DNA of 64,000 bases from Phytophthora hibernalis (GCA_012656075.1 JAAKBF010000168.1:620001-684000); one strand, 5' to 3'; positions 31,327-44,403 are shown, numbered from the stretch's first letter. Translations and numbers: made by a program. Notes: a model not told the origin generated them from the letters alone.

Positions 31327-32812
31327 TCACTGCTTTTGCTTTGAAGCTCGAGGAGCAGAGGTAGACCTCCGATTGAAATAGGCTCCATTTTGTTGCACCC
31401 ATTCGCTGAAGATTGTTTCGATCTCTGGACGTGGATGTTTCCAATGTGTGGACCTACAAGTCAGAAAAAATCAATGTTAGGTTAGGTTCATAAGGCATCA
31501 ACATGTCTTGTTGTTTGGTGTTTACGTACCGGTTGGCATGATTGCAGAAGTAGGGTCTTCCTTTTCAGTAAACCGAGTCTCCCAGCCTTCCGGCAGATTC
31601 AGCACGAGAAACTTTTTCATGTCATGCCACCTCATCTTTGACCGCATGCCTGACGTTCGCATAGGAGAAGAAATCGGAGATATCGGCCTCTGAACGGGCG
31701 GTGGAGACGGCTGCATTGCCCAGAAAATGAAAAAATGATGAGTGAGGGAACTCGTACTACCAGCAGCTATGTAAAATGGATTTACCGTGAAAAATATTGG
31801 CTCTGGCTCATCTTCCACTGGAACTGGGCTGACCGGTTCTGGTACTGGTGACTGCGATCGAGGCGTCTTTATCGTAGCATACGCCTCAGCATCACCACAA
31901 AGCTTAATGAAGAAATCTACAAGGAAGTTGATCTTGAGTACTGGAGAGGCATACGGTAGAAATTTTCACTTGTTACGCACCTTCAATACTAACACGCCCG
32001 AACATTTCGGAGTCAAAGAGGTAAGAAAGCGTTGTGCGGTGCTCTGAAGACAGAGCAAGACCGAAATCGCCAAGCACGTCGTTGAACACAGAGAATGTCA
32101 CCTGCACCGGTAAAATTAACAGGAGTGAGTTCTCTTTAAGCAAACCAGTAAGTTTAGAGGCGATAGGTTTCTCTCACCTTCCCTGGGACGTCCGCCTCGG
32201 CAGCAAAAGCCTTCTTTAAGCCGTTGTACGGCCGCTCAGGACAACGACTTGTCAAAATTCCCCTCATTGCTGAGAGAATATCGTGTGCTGATGCTTCTGC
32301 TGAAAGTCGACAGGCTTTTAAGTTTGAAACCTCACGAGGAGCATTCCTCTGCTTTTCATTTTCTTCAGTCCGTTTGTGAAGATCATTCTGGAGGGAGATC
32401 AACCTGTAATCCTCAAACATAGCAATGGTTAGTTGGAAGTGTCGACGATTTAAGTCAGGACAACCAACCTTGCTGCATGATTTTCCTCGGCTGCAAACTG
32501 TTCCTGTCTTGCCTGCTCTAGCCTCCGTTTCCACCTTTCGGAAGTGTCATCGGATGCCTTCGTTGATGCAAATGATAGCTGCTGCACCTGTGCTTTGAGC
32601 TGTCTAACTTGCTCTTGAGCTTCAAGCTTTGATAACTCGATCGAAGTTATTGATGCTTGTAGCTGCTGTAGCCTGTCGTCGTTGTTGTCTTGAATTGGTT
32701 CCATCCTCGGAGTTTGAATTTCGCCTGCTAAGTACTTTGCACCGAGCTTAATTGGTACCAGAGTTCCCGTAGTTTGATGTGAATCACTCCTCGAGTGCAC
32801 GTCGCTAGTCAT
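31327..32812 (-). CDS. Coiled-coil protein with C-terminal WW-like segment, six exons
   Basis: Not recognised as a named gene. Exons on the minus strand: 32,469-32,812, 32,178-32,403, 31,981-32,101, 31,786-31,916, 31,530-31,710 and about 31,327-31,453, about 377 residues in all. Introns have GT...AG ends (GTTGGT, GTGAGA, GTGCGT, GTAAAT, GTACGT donors) and join open frames. The N-terminal half is a coiled coil (RLQQLQASITSIELSKLEAQ and on). The middle has a compact hydrophobic segment (VTFSVFNDVLGDFGLALSSE) and a Pro-rich linker (SPVPEPVSPVPVEDEPEPIF). The end, LPEGWETRF followed by THWKHPRPE, has the first Trp and the W-x-x-P-R of a WW domain, but the exon 5/6 junction is one base out of frame. 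Its ATG overlaps the end of the calpain gene. Confidence 0.6.
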
Positions 32813-35800
32813 AGCAGGAGCCTTTTACATCGAACCGGAACGTCAACGCAGTCACACCGGCAACAGGGGACGCGGTTAATGTCGTTGGAGGCTGAAGCAC
32901 AATGCGCTCCTCGAATATTTGCCCTTCGAGTGTAATCGCTGATCCAACAGAAACCTCACACTCTCCGATCAACTTGTCCGTCTTCGGTTTTTGTTGAAAA
33001 CACTAACGCAGAGTTTCGGGGTAATAGTCGCTCCAAGTTTCATCGCACCAAGCATAGCCAGCCACTGCGACTCGAACAAAGGGTTTGCAGTGACGTCAAA
33101 AAATCGATAGACCAGTCGGAAGGATATCCTTCGACTGTATAATCGCAAGAGGTTAGCGGATCGTACGCTGTACAATAAAGCCTTGGCTTTGGAGATTCAG
33201 GTCCGGAAGGGAGAGCTCTGCGAACGCTCACCACGACAAAATGGCCAGGACTTTCCCCACCATCCCTGACAATGAAGCTAATATTCTCAGCCATTGGAGT
33301 GCTGCCTGGAATACACGACACCTTGACTGTATCCGTGAACACAACAGGACGGTCGATACGATGATCACATACCTTTGGTTCATCGATCGTTATTTGAGTC
33401 TTAAAATTCCACTTCACCGCACCCGACCCTGTGGCTCGAGCCACACGCGTGGTAAATAATGATCCGTGTGGTCGTAGTTCCATGACCGCGTATGCATCTT
33501 GGTGTCCTGCAACAAACTCTTGAAATTCTTGCCAGCTAGTTTCAACATTGGTGTGCTTGCCAACTTCTTGGTACCGAACCAGCATTGATGAAGCTGTATG
33601 TGATACAAAAGTTGCTAGTGCACGCAATTGCGGGGATGATTGGGAACCGCGCACGGAAATTGTATCGGCGACCAGCTGCTGGAAGCTTGATATGCCTTGC
33701 TGGTCAAGAAATTCGCTGTCAATTGACAGTGACAAGCACCGCGTTGACACAGACCAAAAGAATGGCAACTCAACTTCAGAAAGTAAGCTCCGCAGGGTTG
33801 ATACAAAAGATTCGCTCTCCACCATCGACAGGATGAGAACACTCTGTGAACTGTGAGAAGTGGTGCCTCCACGTCGAAAGTCAACACGCACTCGCGCAAG
33901 AAGCGCTAGCATGGCATTATTCAGATCTGGGGACAACTCCCCGTAATGAGTCCGTGTGGAGATTTAGAAAAAGTTATATCGCGGGAAACTTCATGTGCTT
34001 GTTGGATCCGACGCTCAAAGTCACTGCCTTGCACTTGTACAAGCAAATTTTGGCAATCGTATTCATCTTCACGAAGTATGAAGTCACCAGAAAACTTTAA
34101 CACAGGGTCTCGTGCACGAACTATGAGGTTCCGGCTAGAGTCTAGTCCTATCGTCACGAGGTGCCGTTGCTCTCCTCTGCAAATTTGTAAGAAGTTCGCA
34201 AGCGCATGCTGAAATTTAAGCTCAATTTCCTTGATTTTCTGAAGCCGCAACATTAACTTGAACAGGTTGTAGCTGACAGTTGGCTCAGCCTTTTGAGCGT
34301 TTGATGACTGTAGTTGACAGTCAACTCGCACTGCATCAACAGCAAGCGATAGCAGTAACTGTGTAAGGAGCTGACTAGACCCGCTCACAGAAGATGTAGT
34401 ATTGTCTGTAGAGACGGAGAACCCAGTTCGCAAAATACCATCCAAAAAGTCACCCAGGTGAATCAAATCAGCCACGTCGGTCGCAAACACACTTCTCCAT
34501 ATAGTCGAGGTACTATTTGTTCCACTTCTAGTCTGTAAATGCGTGGCAAGCTGTAGGCATGTAGCCACAACATCAAATGACTTCACGTATTTCATTAAAT
34601 CGCTCGAGTCAGGTAACAAAAGCCGAGTCAAGAGATCCCCACTAGACTTATATGATATCGATTGGACATTACTGTCAATCGCCGTTGAGTCCGAGGAAGA
34701 TACTGGTGCTTCAAAGTGAATGGATAGGTTGGTGGCCAAAGAACGCACCTCATCCACACTAATGACAAGTCCTGCTTTCTCATCAAGAGCCTTGCAAACC
34801 ATCACCATATCCTTCTCGCTCATATTTTCATGTACTCGCTGGAACTCACACTGCATAATATCTCGAACATTGGCTTCAGACCCAGCAAGCACGTCCAGGC
34901 GAATCAGCACTTCACTTAGGCAAACTCCAGTTTTCCCAATTGACGGGTTTGTACTTGTTTGTTCAACATAAGCCATAAAGGCATACCGTGTAATTGTACT
35001 GCTACCATCACCTCCTGGTAAAGCACTCAACCGACTCATGAGCAATTTTGCATCTTCGAAACGGAGATGAATGCCCAAGGTTGAAAGCAAGTCTACAAAT
35101 TCAAACTGATCAATAGTTCCATTGCCATCACCGTCAACCTGCTCAAAGATCTTCTGGGCAGCATTTATTGCTGCACTTGAAGCAATACCGAGACTGATGA
35201 CTCGTTGAAATAGGATAGTTCCGGTTTCTCCTGCTTGTGACGGGTTAATTTGACCTTCAGACATCGAATTTGTTGAGCGAGACCAAGATCCAAACGTAGA
35301 GCTGAACACATGAGCGTTGTATGACAGGTCTATAATTTCATCACATATCGGACTGATAACAGTATCGAAGGCCTCTGCTGCGGTATGTGTCTTATTTTCA
35401 CGGCTTGTAGGCAACGCTGGTGATTCCTCCCACACCCGGTCTCTAAGTATCCAATGTCTGAACTCAGTCAGACTGATTTCACCATCAGCATTCGCATCAA
35501 ACTGGTCAATAAGAAAGGTCTTCTGTCCTTGAGTGAGAGGGGCTGGACATTCAAAAGCAGAAGCATTTTCTCAAACTCTTGCGGGCTCAGTGAACCTGAC
35601 CCATCCACGTCGAAAGAGCGAAATATATCTTCCAAACGTGTTCGCTGCTCATCGGAGGCGCCAATTTTCTCGATTAGTACTACACGAAGTTGTTCACCAA
35701 AGGTTTCTTCTGGTGTTATTTCGTGCTGAAAGCATTCTTCACAAAGTTTAGTTTTTGTTGGTAGTAGGAAGTAGCAAAAAGAACAAAATACGTTCACACA

Positions 35801-38800
35801 ATTGGCTCCGCAACACGGGTAGCTGTCAGACTTTTTGGTCGAGCTAGTTTGTTGCGTTCCTCGCCCACCAACAAGTACACGAGCTCCGCAATCGATACAT
35901 TTTACGTGACTTGAACCACTTTTGCGCCCACCAATAAGCCGGGGTAGCACACAAGTTTTCTCCGCATCACCTAGTGCCTGTTGCTTTTGCTGGAGAAGCA
36001 GCGCCAACTTCTCTGACCGTTTGGTTTCGAGATCCCTCATGCGGCTGCTTTTGTGCAGTTCTATCGCGTTTGAAGATGACGCGTTAAGTATCAATCCAGG
36101 TACTCCGTTTGATGCTAGTGCTGGGGAGAAAGGATACGATCCATCTCTTTTAGAATAAACTGGTGTTCTGCTGACAGAGGTTGTGTCCTCGATCTCATCT
36201 TGAGTATTGCTACGTGATTTAAGGCGAGTTGCATACTCCTTGTCAAGTAGAGTATAGAAATCAGCAACAGGAGTTGTGCTTAGAAGCTGGGGTGAGCGAA
36301 TAGTAGCATCACGATTTTTCGCAAGAGATGCAAATTGGCTTTTGGCAAGCAGAGACGATTTTCGTGCAAAGTGACGGAGATACCAGGCCGTTGTTGGATC
36401 CCTCTCCAAAATCTCAAGCGCGATTCTCCGACGAAGAGAGCTTTGTGATACGGAAAACTGAAGTGCCATAATTTGAACCTTCCTCTGAACCAGGAATTGC
36501 CGTTTTTGACAAACAGTGAGACCACTCGCTCCATGAAGTTCAATCTCTAGAACCCCTTCCCGATGTATACTGTTAGGTGTATCTCCATCTTCTTCCATAT
36601 CGGGTAGCTCACATGCCATTTTCTCCTCCTGGATATCTGGAGTAAATAACTTTAAAATCCGGTCCGTGTGAATTACTCCGCTGGCCGGATTATCATCTGT
36701 TCCTCCAAAGAGCAAAACAATCTTCTCGTCGTCCCAAGTTGCAACATTGAACCCCATCTTCTGTAATTTGTGTCGGCATTCTGCTTTTGGATTTTTGGCG
36801 TCTTCGCAAACGCTGCTCTCAGTTCTCGGAGCCCAATTCCATATCGCTTTGCCTGCCTCAGCAATTCCTCTTTTCATGCTCATACTTTCGCCGCTTTGCG
36901 GCTGCAACTGCATTTCCTGTAGTCACGATTGTGTCCGATCGTTTACCCAAACTAGCAGACGACAGTCGACCGTCAAGTGGAACAGCACCGACACTCAAGC
37001 CCCTGAGCGATATATCTCCATTTGTCTGAGCCTCTTCATCTCCCTCTTCTTCCTCAACGATTTTCTCGCCTCCCTCCAACCGGAAAGTGGGTTTGTCGGA
37101 ATAAACCGAAACCCAAAAGCTACCAACGTTAGTGTTGCCAGTGGCTTTATCCTATGAACGCACCAGTTAGTCAAAAAGATTATAGAGGTCATGCTCACGT
37201 CCACTCTTACCGTTCTCATGTACATGCTGGGAACGATGCAATATCTGCCTGGTTCCATTGTAGCTTCAGCCTATCAGCAAATAAAAAATGTGAGTGCACT
37301 CACAGTCACAACCGACGCAAAGAAGTTTTTAGCTTACCGACACAGCTTGCTTGAATGTGTAGGCTGGTTGGGGAACTCCGTCGTCGTCAATGCCAGCAAT
37401 TACGGTACCAGGTATTATCGCTGGTGGAAGCTGCTCTGGTCGCTTACCAGTCTGAAAGATTTCACGATCTGCAGGTTTATACAGTCGATAGTATGCATCC
37501 ACTTTCTTCGCTGGCTCTCGGATCTCGAATTTGCTCACTTCGTTGCCGACTGGACTAAGTGAACAAATGTGGAAGCCGACAGGGACAATCTTAAGATTCT
37601 CGCTACCGCGAGGGTCTTCTTGACTCAAGGAAGCAAAAATTCGGGCGCGCTGATCAAGCACCAGCTCAAAGTGTGGGTTATTGATCCAAGTACTTTTGTT
37701 GTGTTTCCACCACAGTTAGCATCATTCCAACTGCCTTCGGACCGTCGTCCATGCCAGGAATCAGGGAAATCTGCATACGCAGAAAGTTAGACTTTGGTGT
37801 GTTACGATGACGGTAATAGCCAACATACCGATTCCTGCGAAAAAGTGGGTGAAGGACTGCATCCAAGCGTCGAAGGACATGAAAACGTTCCGTCGTTGGC
37901 GTTGATTTCAATAACCTCTTCCTGTGAAATCTCATCCGCGCCCACTTTGCCCTGGGCATTTAGAGTCATGAACACGCGTTTATCGGCGTTGGCACCAACT
38001 TTGCGCTTCATAATTTTAAAGAACTTTTCGATGGCATCCTCGTTTCCTGCACGCTCGTCGCTGGAATCTGACCATGGTCCAGTCTAATGTGGAGACATCA
38101 AAGTCTTGTTAAATCCACTTCAATGCCAATTCCAAAATGACAGTCTCTTACCCATTCTCCCATTCCCCAAGGGTTTCGTAGTTTTACCAAGCGAACATAC
38201 TCCCCTTCACCGTTTTAATTTCAGCGGCGTCAACGAGAGCATAAGCGTGCTTGAAATACAGGCCATTCCCAGCGCTCGATTCGACTGCAACGTCCTTGGA
38301 CGAAGTGACCGGTGGCTGAATTGAACATCCCATCAGCGTTCCGGACTGCTTGTATCGAATGATTTTCTCCCAAAACGGGTCTCCATTCTTCTGCTGGGGC
38401 TTTGCTGGTGCATAAGGGTTTTCACCAAATCCAGGAAATCCGTCTTTCAAGATAACTTGCTCAGAGCACATTCCAGTGAGGTCGTTCAAAGCACAGTCGA
38501 CGAATCCACCTATGAGTGCCTCATAGCTGCCATGCAGCTTCGCATATGCCTTTTCAAGCAGTGATACCCTATCAAACAACAGAAAATGAATGTTCAACTT
38601 AGCTCGATTACAGTGAAGCACATGGAGCAAGCTTACCAAAGTTCATCTGGATTTCGACAACGGGCAAAGTAAGGTTTACCAGCCTTCTTGTCGGAAAACC
38701 CGAAAACTGGGACGCGGTCATCGATAAGAACGTAGTTCCACACAAAATTCTGGTCAATCGGAAACGGTGTCAATGAAAACGCAAAGCAGTGCATGGTGCG

Positions 38801-41103
38801 CAATTACACAATACCTGCCTTCATGAACTTGCAAACAAACAGTCCCTTCGCCTTGTGTTGGTCCTTTCGCCAGAACGTCTGCTCTAATAAGTCGGATCTA
38901 GTAGCAACCACACTCAACGCGCCTGTAGAATTACAAAAGTCAGGATAAAACGTCGAGATTGAGACATCTTGCACTTACTCAAAAACCAGCAGTCACCCAG
39001 ATTTCCCTGGATAACGTCTCCGGAAGACACCCCATCAGCAAAAAGCGTTGCGTTTGAAGCGAAAACATTTTCAGATGATGTCATCGCGTAGATATCATCC
39101 TCGTCTCCTTCTGGACTGCATCAACCTCAAACTATTAACAATGATGACCATAAAATCAATTCCAAAAGAGTCTTACCTGTTCTCAACTTCCTCGTTATCC
39201 GCAGCATAAATCGGTCGTTCCCATCGGAGTTTGCCCCTCTGAAGTAGACCAAGAACCTTAGCTTGGTGCTGAGAGCCCCCTTTCGATGGAATGGAACTTC
39301 CAGCTTTGCACATGGCTGCAGCTCCGTCCGGATCATTGTTGGAAGGTCCAAACGTCGGATCCGTGAAAAGTTTCGTAGTTGGATCTGTGCAGGTTTTGAT
39401 TGCATGTTTGATCTTTTCCTGAAGTAGTTGGTCTGCTAGTCGCAAACCGCGGATTAGTGCTCGACCTGCCAACCCCTTGACCTTGACTGAGATGACAGTA
39501 TCTTGACGACCGGAGACGACACTAATGCCAAGCTTTTTCAACTCTTCCTGCAAAACATGGAGATCTCCCGCCCCGCTGTCTCTTGCTGCAGCACGCATAC
39601 CAACTTGGATTGGGATATCCACAGCTTTAGCAGTGACTCTTGGAGAATGGTCCTCGAATTCTGGAAACGAAAGGTCGGTCGGTAAGTTAGCAAAAACTCC
39701 TTGATTTGTCTTGGATAGGTATCCATATATGGTTATTGACTGTCATCCTTCAATAGGCTTTGGAAAACTTTGCTACATGCATCACAGAAGCCACTGAACT
39801 GTACGATCAACAGTGTCCATGACACAACAAGCAGAAATATCAAAATGATCACCAACCAGCGAGGAAGGTACAGATAACCTGGTTCGACTTCTTCAACGTA
39901 ACCCATGCTCTCCTTCAGATTCTTGAGGCACTCCGCTTTAGCTTGTGTCAAATCGGCAGTTGAATCAGTGGTGGAAGCGCGTGAAAAATGTTGCGGTTGA
40001 TTTTCATGTCGATGCCTTGGTTGGAAATAGTGTACTCGATCCTGTACCGAACGACGCCACCAAACACGAGCGGTGGTAGCAATCGATACACAACTTCTAG
40101 TACTTTGATGAAATTTCTCCACTGGCGGTGAAACCATCGTACAATCACGAATTGTTCGAGTGTTTCTCTTGATCTCTGTGGGTGGAAGGGTTTGGCAACT
40201 TGAGCTCCGAGTGTCTGCCATCAAATTGTCTGGATTCCTCAATGCTACCCTGACGGCTTCCTCCCGAACTCGCTTTATCGTTGGGATAGCCACATTCTTT
40301 ATATCGACACCTTCCGTGTGCAGCGGCATTGTGTCGAAAATCCTCCCTACAGGAGGTGTGGCTGTCGCTATACAAGGTGCCAGCTGAAGTTCTGTTGTTA
40401 TGGGTGAGTCTGCTCTTGCAACTGGAGCCATCTCTGCATTTATCATGATCACTCTGCTTTCAACGAAATTTTGAGGTGGGGGTTGTTCATTCGGTTTTAC
40501 GGTAGGCGATGGACACCTTACCGGCGATATCTTGGGATGTTTCGGGTGGAGCTGGGAGTTTGTACAAAATCACCCGAATCAGCAACGTAACACACAAGTA
40601 GTTGTAAAACCTGAATTTGAGCTTACCGATACTGGACGTGGAGCAGCTTGAATTGTAGTGATCTCAGGCATGATCGCGCAAAAGGTATCTCTGAATGCTG
40701 GGAAATCCTGTTAAGAAATAAAATCGAAAGTCAATGCCAGTGATGCGTACAGTCAGGCACTGCAGACTTACATCAGGCTCCAGTATGAAGGCCACCACGT
40801 TGATCCCATCCAATTCGACCACGTTTTTCGAGAAAATATACGCCAAGCATCTCGCCTCATCGAACTCAAGTCTCTCCACACATTCGTACGGCACATTGTA
40901 CAGGATAGTTTCTCGAGGTAGCTGATGGTAAAACGTCGCCGTTGTTCCCCCAAAATCAAGCCATTTATCAACTGCAATGGGCACCTATCGACAGAACTCA
41001 TAAGCCTTGTATAATCCTGTCATCACAGCAATTGAGCTTCGCGTACCAACTTGTCCTTCCCACTGGAAGAGATCCAGCACTTCCGCACAATATATGTTCG
41101 ACA
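32806..41103 (-). CDS. Very large membrane-anchored calpain-type cysteine protease with EF-hands, 13 exons
   Basis: Calcium-regulated cysteine protease, probably about 2,500 residues. Exons (minus): 41,027-41,103; 40,772-40,984; 40,627-40,707; 39,741-40,551; 39,177-39,660; 38,979-39,115; 38,810-38,922; 38,637-38,749; 38,152-38,568; 37,829-38,083; 37,339-37,770; 37,211-37,270; 32,806-37,151. An N-terminal region of unknown type is followed by a membrane segment (LVIILIFLLVVSWTLLIVQF, about 39,845-39,785). The CysPc domain has all three catalytic residues: Cys in GNLGDCWFLSAL (split by an intron), His in FKHAYALVDAAEIK, Asn in LRNPWG. The C2-like domain III shows DFPDSWHGRRSEGSWND and GRYCIVPSMYMRT. 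The last exon adds a Cys-rich zinc-type cluster (CIDCG...CCGANC...CSFC...CEEC), EF-hand loops (DVDGSGSLSPQEF, DANADGEISLTEF, DGDGNGTIDQFEF) and a long C-terminal region. Frameshifts at about ten places are almost all cured by one base in a homopolymer. Exon 1/2 and some donors are less sure. Confidence 0.85.
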
Positions 41104-41220
41104 TATCCTCGAGATCCTATTAAGCGCATTCACCTGCTTCCGTACCTTCATCGTGTTGCTCTGTACAAGCAAAGAGAAAAGTTTAGAATCGCATTATCTA
41201 ACAATCTTAACAACTTGTAC

Positions 41221-41682
41221 TCAGACCGAATCGATCACGTCGAGCACTTCGTCCACCGGCAGCGAACTAAGTAGGACGTCGTCAATTTGCTTCAAATTCT
41301 CACGAAAACGGCTGCGAGCAGTAGCAGCTCGTACATCGTTTCTTCCATTCAGCGTACTCAGCAAATTCGCCAAAGACAAGTAGTACAACTGCTGAAGCGG
41401 GACGTAGGCCGTGTGTAGCAATGCATCAGCCAGTTTTACCATCAGGTGCTGCTGTTTTGTCATGAAATTCACGACTTGGTTCGCATCCAGTCGCATTATC
41501 TCTTGTCTCATCTCGAGCCCCAACTTCAGCCTCAAACTCAGCGCCACGGTGTCGTTAGTAGCCTGATTCACGAGAGTTGCTACATGTAGCTTCGACACCT
41601 GCATTGTCCTCTGCTTCGTGTTCCTAGGAAATTGGGGGCTATCAGCGTCCATTTGGCCATATTTACGCTTAGCGGCCACCAT
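41221..41682 (-). CDS. Small helical protein of unknown function
   Basis: 153 residues from the ATG at 41,682, preferred over codons further upstream because the basic start MVAAKRKYGQMD looks like a genuine N-terminus and earlier sequence is low in information. The protein is predicted to be mostly helical (LRLKLGLEMRQEIMRLDANQ, LADALLHTAYVPLQQLYYLS) with a C-terminal amphipathic end (DDVLLSSLPVDEVLDVIDSV). No signal peptide or membrane segment. It lies 118 bp upstream of the calpain start on the same strand. I do not recognise the family. Confidence 0.6.
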   Translation of the reverse strand: MVAAKRKYGQMDADSPQFPRNTKQRTMQVSKLHVATLVNQATNDTVALSLRLKLGLEMRQEIMRLDANQVVNFMTKQQHLMVKLADALLHTAYVPLQQLYYLSLANLLSTLNGRNDVRAATARSRFRENLKQIDDVLLSSLPVDEVLDVIDSV

Positions 41683-42054
41683 TTTGGTTGCGTGCGACGT
41701 GGGGAAAAGTGATGTGGTGCTGATCCCGTCAAAGTTGAACAAGCTGCTCAAGCTATTGGCATTCAAAGCAGAAACTTTTGGGTCTCGTCGCTCTGCGAAT
41801 AATGTAGAGCGAGTGTTTATCGAGATCAAGACATGATTAATTGAGCTTTGAGCTAACGCTAACAACGTGCTGTGCGATGAATGAAGCAGGTACTTCGTCA
41901 AGTGTCTGGTGTCGGAGTTTTACAACTTTCTGTTTACTGTTGGCGCTATAACTCGAAGAGCTTCAGCTTGTTCAAAGATAAATGTGGTCAATGTTCATGA
42001 ATGGTCAAATGAAGGCCCAACCTTTTAATCCACACCCCGACTATTATCCCTGGT

Positions 42055-44403
42055 TTACCTTTCTAGCTCGTCCATTTTGGCAGCTAGCGCACGCTCATGG
42101 CGGTCGGTGAGATGCATGATACGTTCGCTAGCAAGGGCTCGCTCTTTGTCAAACATTTTCTCCATTCTCACGCGCTCCCGGCGTTCAGCGCTCGCCTGAC
42201 GCAGAAGATGCTCGCGCTGCTCTTCAGCATGGTGCTCTTCCTCCAAAACCTTGAGCAGTTCCTCGTTTTGTTGTCTCCGAAGTTCATTAATTGCAGCAGC
42301 ACGTTTCTCGTCATTCATTTCATCATGATTTTGCTCTACGTCGTCCGCACTGTTAGGACTGTCATATTGATCAATGCTAGTAGGGCTCCGGTGATCACGG
42401 CTTGTGTTCGGACGGCGGCTGGAAGATGGAGCAGCACTACGCGGACGCCGCACCGTTGCACTGATAGGTCTCCTGTTAGTTCTTGGAACTCGATCTGTCA
42501 TCCTTGAATTCGATGCAAATGAGTCGTCCACCGCGGTGAAGGACCGAGTATGCAACATGGAGGCAGAGGCTGAACGTGGGCGCTCAATGGAAATACTGGC
42601 TCCGAGATGTTTGGGAGTTCAAACCTTTTCGTGACCTTCATCTTGTAAAAACTTTCCAGGATTTCGTGCTTCTGGCGGCTGGCAGTCTGCTTGATCTGCT
42701 GCCGTCGACGGATAAGGTCGGTGCGATGCATCTTGAGATGATCAGTACGCTTATTATCACTGTCAATCCGAGAGAGCAACAGGTTTGCACGATACTCGTC
42801 TTGCTTTTTCTTGCGCATCATCGCACTCTGGATTTCTTCCTCTCGAAGCTTTGCATCTAGCAAGCGAGCACGCACGGTTGCATACTTCTGTTTCTGCATC
42901 ATTTGTGCTACCGCCGCTTTCTCCTCCGTCTTTCGCAGAATGGCTGATTGTTTCTTTTGCAGTTGAGCCTCCATGCGTTCATAAGCCCGCTGTCGTTCAC
43001 GCTCCAGTCGCCTTTCCTCTCGCTGTTGGGTCTCAATTTGCTGCTGTTTCTCCCGTTCTCGTTGCATCAACCGCAGCTGGGATTGACGTTCTTGCTCTCT
43101 TAGCCGCTCACGTCGCTGCTCCTCAATCGACGCTAACTGGGTTTGAACACCTTCGATTACCTCCTTTTTGCGTTGTGCTTGAAGTCGAACTTCTTCCTCC
43201 TTAGCCCTTCGTTCTTCCTCAAAGGCTTGGCGGCGTTCTTCACTTTGCTGGTGCTTACGGGCCGCTTCTTCTAATTGAGCCCTGCGCTGCAGGTCCCTTT
43301 CTTGCAGTACAAGTGTAATGCGTTCGGTATTGCGCGCCTGCTTTTCAGCCAGCTCCCGAGCTTTAGCTTCTCTATGGCGCTCTCGCTCCTCCGTCAGCCT
43401 TTCTTCACGGGCCTGCATTTCACGGAGTTTCCGAGTTGCCTCTCGCTCTTGAGCAAGCTGGTGCAGTTCATTCTGCATTCGAGCCTCTTCCTGGTGACGT
43501 AGACGCTCTTTCTCACTCAACTGAGCATCGCGCTGTCTGCGGGCTTCTTCTTGTTTTACGCGCTGCTCACGGCGCATTATCTCCTTTTGTTGCTCATCAG
43601 CTCGTTTGCGAGCTAGCTCAAGCTCCAATTGGTGCTGTTCTGCTCTTTCAATTTCATTTTGTCGCCGCTGTTCATCAGCTTCCCGTTGTCTTCGCATGCG
43701 CTCCTTTGTAAACAGTTCTTCTCGTTGTTTTTGCTCACGATCCTTCTTCTCGCGCTCTTGGTGGAGCTCGGTCATCCTCATTTCAAAGTTGAACATCTGC
43801 TGCATTTCAAGGGCTTGGCGCTGCTGGATCCGTTCCAACTCTCGTTTCTCCCTTTCAATCATGGTGAATTCATTTTGTGAGTTGCAGCAACTAAAACTTG
43901 TTGTTGCAAAACCGAGTCGAGCTGCTCCCACCGGGGAACGGCAGTAGCTTCGCGTTCTCAGAGACATGCTACCACGAATACCTCTTAGCTGAGCCTCGAT
44001 AAGCTCTTTTCGCTGTGCACGCACATTACGAAGCTGCATCTGACGATTCTTTTCATATCGTGCAGCTCGCTTGGCAACAAATTTTCGGTTCTTCTGACCG
44101 TCCACCTTTCGGTGAACGGATAAAAACTCAAATGGTCGTTGAACGAGCTCTTCAGGTTCCACACCGAGCATCCGACAAGCCTAATCAAAAGTAAATACAT
44201 CAAGTTAGTATGAGTTTCAATGGAAACGAATGTGTCTTTGTGAAAACTTGGTACTGTACCTCGATGGAGCGAGGGCTGTTCAGAATAGGATCAGCCGTAG
44301 CATCGGTCTCATCAAAGTTGTTCAGGGTGATAGCCTCACCGTCTTCTTCACTATCCACGAATGTGAGTTCGCGAATCCTACTGCCAAGCCCCGGAGACTT
44401 CAT
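42055..44403 (-). CDS. Long Arg/Glu/Gln-rich coiled-coil protein, two exons
   Basis: About 730 residues. Exon 1 (44,260-44,403) starts at the ATG 44,403 with an acidic segment (REL...DSEEDGEAITLNNFDE) and is joined across a 79-nt GTACAG...TTAG intron to exon 2 (42,055-44,180). Most of exon 2 is one continuous charged coiled coil rich in EERR/QQRE repeats, of the trichohyalin/MAP7 style. The C-terminal part (Ser/Arg-rich TDRVPRTNRRPISATVRRPR, then another coiled coil) is one frame over; one extra T in the TTT run near 42,590 joins it. No motor or enzyme domain. Filament- or microtubule-associated proteins of basal bodies have this composition, but that is only a guess. It shares a ~260-bp divergent promoter region with the SAS-6-like gene. 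Confidence 0.75.

Noticed and set aside
42785..43947. Plus-strand frames of 90-139 codons inside the coiled-coil gene
   Set aside because: Antisense shadows of a Glu/Arg/Gln-rich repeat; composition alone keeps them open.
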